Source: Humibacillus xanthopallidus (GTDB lineage: Bacteria > Actinomycetota > Actinomycetes > Actinomycetales > Dermatophilaceae). From it: DNA of 64,000 bases. The notes below the pieces were generated by a model. The model worked only from the letters and a program-made list of their open reading frames with translations. It was not told where the DNA came from and did no database searches. Of this stretch, positions 9,985-20,484 are shown one piece after another. The position numbers and the translations under genes are program-made. The stretch's first letter is position 1. Every line of letters starts with the position of its first letter. Where the stretch lies: assembly GCF_006717145.1 (NCBI RefSeq), contig NZ_VFQF01000002.1, positions 496,001 to 560,000 on the forward strand. The letters run 5' to 3'.

Positions 9985-11931
9985 GTGTTTCTCCACCCGT
10001 CACGCATCACGTTTGCAGGCAGGTTCCAAGCCGACGTGTCGACCGTCAACAACGACGTCAGGCACTACGACGACCGCTCCTTCGATCCACAGTTCCAGCA
10101 GCTGCAGGAGAAGCACGACTACAACGGCTGGTGGAACCCGACCGGCTCCGGGGCCTTTCGCCTCGTGGGGTGCGCGGTGACGAGCGTGGGGCATGCCGAC
10201 GGCAGCACGACCGCCGACGCCGCATCGGAGCCAGTGCTCGGCGCCGGTGTCACCGGTGCTGCTGACAGGACAGCAGCCAAGCTCGTCGATCTCGACCCGC
10301 AGTGGCAGCTCGCGTCGGCCCCGTGGGGTCTTGCGGTGCGTCTGGTGGGCCCTGACGGCGCCGAGCTGCTGCGAGGGGAGTACCGCAGCAACGCGTTCCG
10401 CGACCTGTGGTTCTCGCGCAACCCCAACTCGAGTGGCGACGGGGCGGCCTCCTCGACCTTCCAGTCGGTGCTCGAGGGCGTGGTGTTCGCAGAAGCCGCG
10501 CTCGAGAAGAGCCAGGTGCTGCGAGAGCTGCGGTCGGCAACGTGCGGTGACCAGCTGTCGATCCGGCTCACGACCCTGGGCTACGACGGCAAGGCCGCGT
10601 CGCCGACGTTCACGCTGGGCACGGTGATCGGCACCATCGGCCCCTACCTCGACGGCGAGCCGGAGTCCTACGTGCTCGGTCGCCGCTTCGCACCGGCCTC
10701 GGGCTTCACGTCGTACGGCGCCAGTGCGACCTTCTTCTCCGGTCTCGTGCACGAGGAGTCGAGCACGCTGTTCCTCGACCTCTCGAATGCCCTGCAGGTG
10801 AGCGATGTGGTCGGGACGCAGCTCGACATCGGCACCCTCACGGCTGGGATCCTCGCCGACGAGTCGATCGCCGAGAACACCCCCGTCACGGCCGAGACCT
10901 TCGAGGCGGTCGGGACCATCGACTACGCCGCGCCGAGGTGGCTTCAGGCCACCGGTGGCGTCGTGGCACTGCCCCTGACCGCGGCGCAGCTCGACCGAGC
11001 GCGGGCGCTGCCACTGGCGCTGGTCTACGACGCGCCCTTCAACCCGGGTGGCACCGGCGAGGGTGGTGGCCTCGGGGTCGTGGCGATCCGTGAGACCGTC
11101 GGCGGCCTCTTCGTGGGCGCGGAGCCGGGAGTGCTGCGGCTCGACCCCGGCGACTCCGCGGAGGTGACCCTGCGGGCCACCTGCCGGGGAGCTGCCATCA
11201 GTGACACCACCGTCCAGCTTCGCCAGCTCGGACGGGTCCCCGGTCAGGGCGGCAGCGGACCCGACGACAAGACTCCCGGCATCGCCGAGATCCCCATCCC
11301 GGACATGGGCGTGCCCGAAGCGGCGCTGGAGCTGCCGGCCACCGCGGCGGTCGACGACGGCGCAGCGACGGTGGTCCTGACCGCCGGCGACCCGCAGAAC
11401 TCTCGCGGCTACCTCGACGGACAGGTCTACCTCGTGGACTACCGTCTGCCGGGCCAGGGCAACTCGAGCCGGCAGCCCTTCGACTACGTCGTCGTCCACG
11501 TGCGCGACGCCTATGAACCGCCCGAAGCGCCCACGTGGGAGACCGACGTCAAGCCGGTGCTGACCCAGTTCGCCAACCTCTACCCGATCATGAGCCGTGG
11601 TTTCATCGACCTGTCCGACGAGGCTGCCGTCCGCGAGAACCGCGACCTGCTCATCCTGTCCTTCACCCGGCCGATGACCGACCCCAACCACATGCCGGTG
11701 ACGCGCGACCTGTCGGCGGCGAAGCGCCGGATGCTGGTCGCCTGGCTCGAGTCCCTGAACGAACCCGTGACGTCGGAGGACGGGGCGGGTCGCCGTCCGG
11801 TGCCGGGTCATCGCCCCGGCGGGCCGCCGCTGGCCGAGCCGGCGCCCGACCATGACGTGGCGGTCGACAGCAAGAGCCGGTTCGCACACACCTTCCTGAG
11901 GCCGGAGCGTTCGTCCCGGTCCGACCGGTGA
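9985..11931 (+). CDS. VioB/RebD N-terminal-half-like protein
   Basis: A 648-residue protein I recognise by its resemblance to the N-terminal half of VioB, the iminophenyl-pyruvate dimer (chromopyrrolic acid-type) synthase. It opens MFLHPSRITFAGRFQADVST, close to the VioB start (fPRIHFRGwArvNapTaN). It closes with FANLYPIMSRGFIDLS...HMPVTRDLSAAKRRMLVAWLESL, close to the VioB text before its ferritin-like domain (YPfMSd...yyMPsTReLSapKarlfLkYL). The GTG start follows AAGGGGGT. The ferritin-like half is encoded separately by the next gene, 13 bases downstream. In VioB the two parts are fused. No VioA/RebO-type amino-acid oxidase or other pigment gene is in the window. The comparison is from memory of family sequences, not an alignment run. 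Confidence 0.7.
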   Translation: MFLHPSRITFAGRFQADVSTVNNDVRHYDDRSFDPQFQQLQEKHDYNGWWNPTGSGAFRLVGCAVTSVGHADGSTTADAASEPVLGAGVTGAADRTAAKLVDLDPQWQLASAPWGLAVRLVGPDGAELLRGEYRSNAFRDLWFSRNPNSSGDGAASSTFQSVLEGVVFAEAALEKSQVLRELRSATCGDQLSIRLTTLGYDGKAASPTFTLGTVIGTIGPYLDGEPESYVLGRRFAPASGFTSYGASATFFSGLVHEESSTLFLDLSNALQVSDVVGTQLDIGTLTAGILADESIAENTPVTAETFEAVGTIDYAAPRWLQATGGVVALPLTAAQLDRARALPLALVYDAPFNPGGTGEGGGLGVVAIRETVGGLFVGAEPGVLRLDPGDSAEVTLRATCRGAAISDTTVQLRQLGRVPGQGGSGPDDKTPGIAEIPIPDMGVPEAALELPATAAVDDGAATVVLTAGDPQNSRGYLDGQVYLVDYRLPGQGNSSRQPFDYVVVHVRDAYEPPEAPTWETDVKPVLTQFANLYPIMSRGFIDLSDEAAVRENRDLLILSFTRPMTDPNHMPVTRDLSAAKRRMLVAWLESLNEPVTSEDGAGRRPVPGHRPGGPPLAEPAPDHDVAVDSKSRFAHTFLRPERSSRSDR

Positions 11932-11944
11932 CGGGAGCACGACG

Positions 11945-13027
11945 ATGATCACCATCGAGCGCAGGCACGTCGACGAGGTCCGTGGGGCCACGCGGCCGTC
12001 GGACCTCTATCCCAGTCTCCAGGCGGCGATCGAGCTCGAGCACGCGACGATACCGCCGTACCTGACGGCTCTGTTCTCCATCAAGCAGGGCCACAACAGC
12101 GAGGCAGCAGCGATCATCGGCTCCGTCGTCGGGGAGGAGATGTTGCACCTGACCATCGCCTGCAACGTGCTCAACGCCATCGGTGGGACGCCCCGCATCG
12201 ACGACCCCACGTTCATCCCCTCCTACCCCGGCCCGCTCCCGATGGGCGTGCACTCCTCGTTGACCGTGGGGCTGGCGAAGCTGTCCCGCCGCCTCGTGCA
12301 CGACGTCTTCATGGCCATCGAGGAGCCGGAGTCCGTGATCCACATCCCCGACGGTGTGCCCCGTGCCCTCACCGCCATGGCCGGTCAACCCGAGTTCGCG
12401 ACCATCGGGCAGTTCTACGCCGCGATCAAGGAGAAGCTCGCGGACCTCGAGGATGCTTCCGGGAAGCAGAAGGAGACGATCTTCGTCGGGGACCCGGCAC
12501 GTCAGGTCGTCGACTCCCGGTGGTACTCCTCGGCCGAGCTCTTCGCGGTGTCGGGCCTCGCCTCAGCGCTGGCTGCCATCGACGTCATCGTCGAGCAGGG
12601 CGAGGGCACCGGCGCCTCTCCTCTCGACGGGCAGCACGTCGTCGCGCACTACTACCGCTTCGCCGAGATCGTGCACGGGCGGCGGCTCGTGTCGGTCGAC
12701 GCACCGCCCGGCTGGGCCTTTGCGGGCGAGCCCGTCGGTCTCGACCCCGCGGGTGTGTGGGACCTCGTGACGGACGCGAAGTCCGCCGACTACCCGGCAC
12801 ACAGCCCGGCACGGGTGCTCGTCGACATGTTCAACCTGTCCTACACCACCCTGCTCGGGGCGCTGGACCGGACGTTCAACGGCCACCCCGACGAGCTGTC
12901 GATGGCGCTCAGCGTCATGGTCGAGATGCAGCTCACCGCGCAGAAGCTCGTCAGCACCCGCCTGCCCGGCACCGGCCGCTTCGCAGCTCCCACCTTCGAG
13001 TACGTCCGAGGGGCCGCGTCAGGGTAG
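11945..13027 (+). CDS. Ferritin-like domain protein (VioB C-terminal-half-like)
   Basis: A 360-residue protein with a ferritin-like four-helix region. The first helix is LQAAIELEHATIPPYLTALFSI (Glu32) and the second is AAIIGSVVGEEMLHLTIACNVLNAIGG, with Glu65 and His68 in the E-x-x-H metal motif. A later part (YRFAEIVHGRRLV) also suits the family. This is the iminophenyl-pyruvate dimer synthase/ferritin-like Pfam type found at the C-terminus of VioB and RebD. It sits 13 bases after the gene that looks like the N-terminal half, with its own GGGAG ribosome site, so the two probably form a heteromeric enzyme. The substrate is unknown. It converges on the ABC exporter. Confidence 0.82.
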   Translation: MITIERRHVDEVRGATRPSDLYPSLQAAIELEHATIPPYLTALFSIKQGHNSEAAAIIGSVVGEEMLHLTIACNVLNAIGGTPRIDDPTFIPSYPGPLPMGVHSSLTVGLAKLSRRLVHDVFMAIEEPESVIHIPDGVPRALTAMAGQPEFATIGQFYAAIKEKLADLEDASGKQKETIFVGDPARQVVDSRWYSSAELFAVSGLASALAAIDVIVEQGEGTGASPLDGQHVVAHYYRFAEIVHGRRLVSVDAPPGWAFAGEPVGLDPAGVWDLVTDAKSADYPAHSPARVLVDMFNLSYTTLLGALDRTFNGHPDELSMALSVMVEMQLTAQKLVSTRLPGTGRFAAPTFEYVRGAASG

Positions 13028-13046
13028 TGGCGCTGCGCCCTCCGTC

Positions 13047-14924
13047 TCAGGCGGCCAGCACGGGCTCGCGCTCCGCCGCCGAGCGAGCAGCCGCGAGACG
13101 GGCGTAGCGCCCCTCCAGCGCCATGAGACGGTCGTGGTCGCCGAGCTCGACGACACGGCCGTGGTCGAGCACCGCGATCTGCTCCGCGTGGCGCACCGTC
13201 GACAGGCGGTGCGCGATGGTGATCGTCGTGCGGCCCTCCATGAGGCGGTCGAGGGCGGCCTGCAGCTCGCGCTCGGTCTCGTTGTCGAGGGCGCTCGTCG
13301 CCTCGTCGAGCACGAGCACCCGCGGGTTGCGCAGGAGCGTGCGGGCAATGGCGAGGCGCTGACGCTCGCCGCCGGAGAAGCGGTGGCCGCGCGCGCCGAC
13401 GACGGTGTCGAGCTGGTCGGGCAGGCTGGCGACGAGGGCTGACACCTGCGCAGCCTCGAGGGCGCGCCACAGGTCGGCATCGCTCGCGGCAGGGGCGGCG
13501 AGCAGGAGGTTGTCGCGGATCGAGGCGTGCACGAGGTGCGTGTCCTGGCTGACCACACCGACGATGCGCGCGAGGTCGGCGGGGTCGAGGTCGCGCAGGT
13601 CGATGCCGTCGATGGTGACCCGCCCCGACGTCGGGTCGTGCAGGCGGGCGACGAGCCCGGCGAGGGTCGTCTTGCCCGAGCCAGTCTCGCCGACGAGAGC
13701 CAGCGTCGTGCCGGCGGGCACGGTCAGCGAGACGTCGTCGACGGCATACCGGCTCGTGGTGTCGTGGGTGAAGCGGACGGCCTCGAAGCGGACGTCACCG
13801 CGGATGTCGTCGTGGTCGACGCGCACCGGGTCGGTGGGCGGCGCGATGTCGACGGGCAGGTCGAGGTAGCCGAAGATGCGGCTGAAGAGCGCCATCGAGC
13901 TGATCCACTGGGCACCGACGTTGAGCAGGCCCATGAGCGGACGGAAGATGCCCGCCTGCAGCGTCGTGAAGGCGATGAGGGTGCCGATCGTCATGCCGCC
14001 TGAGGTCGCCGGGAAGCCCGCGGCGAGGTAGATGAGGGCGGGGATCGCGGCGAAGATGATCTGCATCGTGGCCATGCGCCAGCGGCCCGCGAGCTGGGAG
14101 CGCATCTCGAGGTCGACGAGGTCCGACGAGGTGTCGGTGAAGCGGCGCGCGGTCGTGTCGGCGGCGCCGAGCGTCTTGACGAGCGTCATGCCGCTGACGG
14201 TGAGGGTCTCCTCGACCTGGCTGTGCAGGTCGGCGAGGCGGCGCTGCCGGCGGGCGGTGATGTCGCGGCGCAGCAGGGCGACCCGGCGGGTCATCCACAC
14301 CGCCGGCGGGATGACGAGCAGCGACAGCAGCGACAGCCGGGGGCTGAGGGCGACCATGGCGATCGCGGTCGCGACGGCCGTCGTCACGTTGCTCGCGATC
14401 GAGGTGGCCGTCGAGGTGATGACGGCCTGCATGCCGCTGATGTCGTGGGTGAGGCGCGACTGCACCTCGCCGCTGCGGGTGCGGGTGAAGAAGGCGATCG
14501 ACTGCCGCTGCAGGTGCGCGAAGACGTCGGTGCGCAGCCCGTGCATGACGCGCTCGCCGACGGCCGTCGTCAGCCAGGTCTGCACGACGCCGAGCAGCTG
14601 CGTGACGACGGTGACGGCGAGCATGCCGCCGACGGCCCAGAGCAGGAGGCTGACGTCCTGGTGGGGGAGGGCGTCGTCGATGACGGCCCGCAGCAGGAAC
14701 GGGGAGGCCATCGAGATGACCGAGATGGCGACGATGATCGCCGTGACGGCGGCGACCGGCCGCCGGTGGGGGCTGAAGAGGGCGAGGACCCGGCGCATCG
14801 GCACGGGCGACTCGGCGAGCTGCTCGCGGTCGGCGGGGTCGACCTTCTCAGGGCGTCCGAAGCGGCCGCCGCTGGCTCCGCGGGGGCCGCGCTGTGCGGG
14901 GGTGGTGTTGGTGGTCTCGTTCAA
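13047..14924 (-). CDS. ABC exporter (fused membrane and ATPase domains)
   Basis: A 625-residue half-transporter of the multidrug/lipid exporter (MsbA/LmrA) type. About six transmembrane helices lie at residues 55-340, followed by a nucleotide-binding domain with Walker A (LVGETGSGKTT), signature (FSGGERQRLAIARTLL), Walker B (VLVLDEATSALD) and H-loop (IAHRLST). I chose a TTG start at 14924 (MNETTNTTPAQRG) because GGAGTG lies seven bases upstream. A longer frame to 14987 would run through the operator. It is divergent from a MarR regulator across a palindrome, a standard arrangement for drug-responsive efflux. The protein probably homodimerises. Confidence 0.92.
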   Translation of the reverse strand: MNETTNTTPAQRGPRGASGGRFGRPEKVDPADREQLAESPVPMRRVLALFSPHRRPVAAVTAIIVAISVISMASPFLLRAVIDDALPHQDVSLLLWAVGGMLAVTVVTQLLGVVQTWLTTAVGERVMHGLRTDVFAHLQRQSIAFFTRTRSGEVQSRLTHDISGMQAVITSTATSIASNVTTAVATAIAMVALSPRLSLLSLLVIPPAVWMTRRVALLRRDITARRQRRLADLHSQVEETLTVSGMTLVKTLGAADTTARRFTDTSSDLVDLEMRSQLAGRWRMATMQIIFAAIPALIYLAAGFPATSGGMTIGTLIAFTTLQAGIFRPLMGLLNVGAQWISSMALFSRIFGYLDLPVDIAPPTDPVRVDHDDIRGDVRFEAVRFTHDTTSRYAVDDVSLTVPAGTTLALVGETGSGKTTLAGLVARLHDPTSGRVTIDGIDLRDLDPADLARIVGVVSQDTHLVHASIRDNLLLAAPAASDADLWRALEAAQVSALVASLPDQLDTVVGARGHRFSGGERQRLAIARTLLRNPRVLVLDEATSALDNETERELQAALDRLMEGRTTITIAHRLSTVRHAEQIAVLDHGRVVELGDHDRLMALEGRYARLAAARSAAEREPVLAA

Positions 14925-14965
14925 GGGATCACTCCATCTCTGTTCTCCGATCCATGATGCTGAGG

Positions 14966-14984
14966 TTACCTCACTATGAGGAAA
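14966..14984. promoter_or_regulatory. Candidate MarR operator
   Basis: The near-palindrome TTACCTCACTATGAGGAAA (arms TTxCCTCA and TGAGGxAA) lies between the divergent exporter and MarR genes. It is 30 bases before the MarR ATG and about 40 bases before the exporter TTG. Position and symmetry fit MarR autoregulation and control of the exporter. Binding is inferred. Confidence 0.6.
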
Positions 14985-15013
14985 CAACGCAAACCACGCC
15001 GTATGCTGCTCGC

Positions 15014-15451
15014 ATGCGCCCCGCAGACGACCCGTCCTCGAGCGAGCCGTCCCTCGACGAGCTGCTCATGGGCGCCGCGCGGGCGCTGCGCCGCACGTGG
15101 TCTCGCGGCCTCGGCCCTGACCTGTCGCCGCACGACGCACGGGCGCTGCGCGTCATCGGCCACCACGGACCCACCCGGCTCGGCGTCGTCGCCGACCACC
15201 TGCGCATCGCACCTCGGTCGGCGACCGACGTCGTCGACCGACTCGAGGCGCGCGGGCTCGTCGAGCGGGCCCCCGACCCCGCTGACCGTCGGGCCATGAC
15301 CGTGTCGCTCACCGCAGTCGGCGCCGAGGTGCTCGGTGACGTCGACAAGGCCCGGCGCGAAGGCGCCGCAGAGTTCTTCGGCTGCCTCACGGAGAGCGAG
15401 CGAGCCTCTCTCGCAGAGACTCTCGTCAAGCTCGACCCACGAGAAGGCTGA
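15014..15451 (+). CDS. MarR-family transcriptional regulator
   Basis: A 145-residue winged-helix regulator. The core reads LSPHDARALRVIGHHGPTRLGVVADHLRIAPRSATDVVDRLEARGLVERAPDPADRRAMTVSLTAVGAEVL, with the recognition helix at SATDVVDRLEARG and the DRR wing motif. TATGCT at 15002-15007 lies six bases before the ATG, a leaderless pattern. It faces an ABC exporter with a palindrome between them, so it is the likely repressor of that exporter. It is followed 6 bases later by the 2H phosphoesterase gene. Confidence 0.92.
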   Translation: MRPADDPSSSEPSLDELLMGAARALRRTWSRGLGPDLSPHDARALRVIGHHGPTRLGVVADHLRIAPRSATDVVDRLEARGLVERAPDPADRRAMTVSLTAVGAEVLGDVDKARREGAAEFFGCLTESERASLAETLVKLDPREG

Positions 15452-15457
15452 CAGCCC

Positions 15458-16000
15458 GTGTCCCTTCACTCGGTCGAGGCACTGCTCGACGCCGCGACCG
15501 ACGCGGCAGTCAGGCAGGAGTGGACGGCGCTCGCCGAGGCCGGCCTCCCGAGCCAGGCGGCCCACCAGGGCGCCACGAACGCCCCTCACATCACGCTGTC
15601 GGTCGCGACCGGGGTCCCCGACTTCGTCGAGAGCCGGATCGCCCGTGAGATCGGCGCCCTGCTGCCCGTGCCGGTTCGCCTCGGGCCGCTGCTCGTCATG
15701 GGGTCGAGGCGCTTCGTGCTGGCCCACCTCGTCGTGCCGAGCGACGAGCTGCTGCGCCTGCACGCCACGGTCGCCCGCGCGATGTCGGCGGCACCCGAGG
15801 TGCCCGAGGTCGTGCGACCGGGCCGGTGGACCCCACACGTCACCCTGGCTCGGGGTCTGGGGTCGCGGCAGGTCGGTGACGCGCTCGCCGTCCTCGGGCG
15901 CACCCGACCCCTCGACGGCAGCATCGCCACGGTCCGGCGCTGGGATCCCACGGCACGGCGTGCGTGGCCCGTCGGCGGCAAACCTACGATGGAGCCATGA
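15458..16000 (+). CDS. 2H phosphoesterase / 2'-5' RNA ligase-like protein
   Basis: A 180-residue protein carrying the two H-x-T/S-x motifs of the 2H superfamily: NAPHITLS near residue 48 and WTPHVTLA near residue 127. These histidines normally form the catalytic pair that opens cyclic phosphodiesters. The N-terminal helix SVEALLDAATDAAVRQEWTALAEAGLPS is common in actinobacterial members. The start is a GTG. The last four bases overlap the next start (ATGA), so it is translated together with the LLM oxidoreductase. The substrate (RNA ends or a small nucleotide) is unknown. Confidence 0.85.
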   Translation: MSLHSVEALLDAATDAAVRQEWTALAEAGLPSQAAHQGATNAPHITLSVATGVPDFVESRIAREIGALLPVPVRLGPLLVMGSRRFVLAHLVVPSDELLRLHATVARAMSAAPEVPEVVRPGRWTPHVTLARGLGSRQVGDALAVLGRTRPLDGSIATVRRWDPTARRAWPVGGKPTMEP

Positions 16001-17031
16001 GCCTCGAACTCGGCCTCGACACCTTCGGCGACATCGCGGCCGGCCCTGACGGCAGCCCCCTGCACCCCGCGGTCGTCATCCGTGAGGTGCTCGCCGAGGG
16101 CGAGCTTGCCGACCGCCTCGGTCTCGACTTCTTCGGCGTGGGTGAGCACCACCGCGACGACTACGCCGTGAGCGCCCCGGAGGTGCTCCTCGCCGGGCTC
16201 GCCACCCGCACCGAGCGCATCAGGCTCGGCACGTCCGTGACCGTGCTGAGCAGCGACGACCCGATCCGGGTCTTCCAGCGCTTCTCGACCGTGGATGCCC
16301 TGAGCAACGGTCGCGCCGAGATCACTGTCGGCAGAGGCTCGTTCATCGAGTCGTTCCCGCTCTTCGGCCTCGACCTCTCCGACTACGAGCTGCTCTTCGA
16401 GGAGAAGCTCGACCTGCTCGCCGCCGTCGTCGCCGAGCAGCCGGTGAGCTGGCAGGGCTCGACCCGCCCGCCCGTGCAGGTCGAACGCATCATGCCGTCG
16501 ACCGAGTCGGGCCACCTCCCCGTCTGGGTCGGTGTCGGGGGCACGCCGCAGTCGGTCGTGCGGGCCGCGCACTACGGCTTCCCCGTCGTCATCGCCATCA
16601 TCGGCGGATCGGCGCGGCAGTTCGTGCCGCTCGCCGACCTCTACCGCCGGGCGCTGTCCGAGATGGGCAAGCCCGAGCTGCCGCTGGGGGTGCACTCCCC
16701 GGGCTACATCGCGGCGACCGACGAGCAGGCGCGCGAGGAGTTCCTGCCGCACTTCCTGCCCTACATGAACAAGCTCGGCCGCGAGCGGCGCTGGGCCCCG
16801 ATGTCCAAGGAGCAGGCAGCCTTGCAGCTCGGCCCCGACGGCGCCGTCTACTGCGGGTCGCCCGACACGGTCGCGGCCAAGATCGCTGACACGACAAGGG
16901 CGCTCGGCCTCTCTCGCTTCCAGCTCAAGTACTCCTTCGGAACCCTGCCGCACGCCCAGCGCATGGAGTGCATCCGGCTCTATGCCGAGGAGGTCGTGCC
17001 GCGGGTGCGTGAGCTGCTCGCCGAGGACTGA
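15997..17031 (+). CDS. LLM-class flavin-dependent oxidoreductase
   Basis: A 344-residue luciferase-like monooxygenase. The text LGLDFFGVGEHHRDDYAVSAPEVLLAGLATRTERIRLGTSVTVLSSDDPIRVFQRFSTVDALSNGRAEITVGRGSFIESFPLFG is diagnostic of the group that uses F420 or FMN, including the EHH motif and VGRGSFIE. The start overlaps the preceding stop. TACGAT at 15985-15990 also lies six bases upstream, so it may have an additional internal leaderless start. The substrate and cofactor choice cannot be told from sequence. Confidence 0.92.
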   Translation: MSLELGLDTFGDIAAGPDGSPLHPAVVIREVLAEGELADRLGLDFFGVGEHHRDDYAVSAPEVLLAGLATRTERIRLGTSVTVLSSDDPIRVFQRFSTVDALSNGRAEITVGRGSFIESFPLFGLDLSDYELLFEEKLDLLAAVVAEQPVSWQGSTRPPVQVERIMPSTESGHLPVWVGVGGTPQSVVRAAHYGFPVVIAIIGGSARQFVPLADLYRRALSEMGKPELPLGVHSPGYIAATDEQAREEFLPHFLPYMNKLGRERRWAPMSKEQAALQLGPDGAVYCGSPDTVAAKIADTTRALGLSRFQLKYSFGTLPHAQRMECIRLYAEEVVPRVRELLAED

Positions 17032-17032
17032 C

Positions 17033-18328
17033 GTGCGGGTCCTGCTCGTCGGCATGGGCTCGCGCGGCGACGTGCAGCCGCTTCTCGCGCTCGCGCCACG
17101 TCTCGAGCAGCTCGGGTATGCCGTCTCGCTCGCTGCCGCTGCCGACTTCCGCCCGCTCGTGGAGGGTCATGGGGTGCGCTTCGAGCCGTTGTCGTTCGAC
17201 CTCGAGGGGCCGCTGCGCACCGGTCTCGGCCGCGACGGGCTGCAGGGCTCGGCGATCACCCAGGTGCGCGAGGCACGGCTCATGCGCCAGGTCGTCGCGC
17301 AGACGGCCGTCGCACTGGCGGGCGATCTCGAGCGGCTCGTGGAGCAGGCCGACGCGGTCGTCTCGGGTGCCCTGACGTTCGACGCCGTCCACGCCCTGCT
17401 CTCGGTCGAGGGGAGCGTTGCGAAACCGCACGTCTATGCCGTCTTCGCTCCCGTGTGGCCCAGTGCTGACGGGCCGTCCGTGGCACTCGCCCTGCGGCCA
17501 CGCGCGTCGTCTCGGCTGAACCTCGCGTGGAGCATTCTCGCGGGCCGGGTCGCCTTCGACCTCTTTCGGCCACCGGGAGATCTCATCCGTCGACGACGAG
17601 GCCTGCCCCGCAAGAGCTTTCGTGACTACGTGAAGGCAGCCCAGAGCACGCCCACGCTTCTCGGAGCGAGCCCGGCCATCGTGCCTCCGGCCGGTGACTG
17701 GCCGCCGGCCCTGCGCCAGACGGGCTTCTGGGTGCGCGACGACGCCCCAGGCGAGTCCCTGACGCCGGACCTCGAGCACTTCCTCGCGGCGGGGCCACCA
17801 CCCGTCTATGTCGGCTTCGGGTCGATGCCGACTCCCGACCCGGTCGGGGTGGCGCGCGACGTGGCCGGTGTGCTGGGGCGGCTCGGTGTGCGAGGGGTGC
17901 TCAGCGAAGGCCTCGCCGGGCTCGTTGTCCCACCGGGCTCGGGCGCAGGCGCGTCGGGCGGATCGTCGCTCATCGGGGTGGGGGCGACCAGCCACGGGGC
18001 GCTCTTCCCCCGGTGCGCCGCCGTCGTCCACCACGGCGGTGCGGGCACCACCGCAGCCGCGCTCCGGGCGGGCGTGCCGCAGGTGGTCGTGCCGCACGCC
18101 GCCGACCAGCCCTACTGGGGCCGGCGTATGGCCGACCTGGGCGTCGCAGCCGAGCCGATCGCGCGCAAGGACCTGACGCCGGCGCGACTCCAGCAGGCGC
18201 TCGAGGTCGCGCTGTCTCCGGAAGCCCGCGAGGCGGCATACCGGCTCGGTGGGCGGGTGCGCGCCGAGGACGGTGCGGGCGACGCTGCACGCCTCATCCA
18301 CGCCCACCTCTCGTCACGAGTGGGGTGA
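17033..18328 (+). CDS. GT1-type glycosyltransferase (UDP-glucuronosyl/sterol glucosyltransferase-like)
   Basis: A 431-residue GT-B enzyme. The N-terminus is RVLLVGMGSRGDVQPLLALAPRLEQLGYAVSLAA, with the GSRGDV loop typical of macrolide and sterol glycosyltransferases. The C-terminal donor-binding region is PVYVGFGSMPTPDP followed by VVHHGGAGTTAAALRAGVPQVVVPHAADQPYWGRRMADLGVAAEPI. The GTG start follows the LLM stop by one base, so translation is coupled. The acceptor is unknown. The YAV codons TAT-GCC-GTC at 17117 are part of the dispersed 10-mer. Confidence 0.9.
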   Translation: MRVLLVGMGSRGDVQPLLALAPRLEQLGYAVSLAAAADFRPLVEGHGVRFEPLSFDLEGPLRTGLGRDGLQGSAITQVREARLMRQVVAQTAVALAGDLERLVEQADAVVSGALTFDAVHALLSVEGSVAKPHVYAVFAPVWPSADGPSVALALRPRASSRLNLAWSILAGRVAFDLFRPPGDLIRRRRGLPRKSFRDYVKAAQSTPTLLGASPAIVPPAGDWPPALRQTGFWVRDDAPGESLTPDLEHFLAAGPPPVYVGFGSMPTPDPVGVARDVAGVLGRLGVRGVLSEGLAGLVVPPGSGAGASGGSSLIGVGATSHGALFPRCAAVVHHGGAGTTAAALRAGVPQVVVPHAADQPYWGRRMADLGVAAEPIARKDLTPARLQQALEVALSPEAREAAYRLGGRVRAEDGAGDAARLIHAHLSSRVG

Positions 18329-18330
18329 GG

Positions 18331-20373
<2,043 letters not shown>

Positions 20374-20484
20374 TTACCGCTCGGTAGCCGATGGCGCGTC
20401 GAGGGTCACAGTGAGCGCTCGCCGCCGTCTCCGGCGGTGCGGCGGCCGGTCGGGGGCATCAGGGAGGTGGGTGACAATGTCGTC

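Noticed and set aside
9985-14924. A violacein or rebeccamycin biosynthetic cluster
   Set aside because: Only the VioB-like pair is present; there is no tryptophan oxidase, VioE/RebP-like enzyme or tailoring oxygenase.
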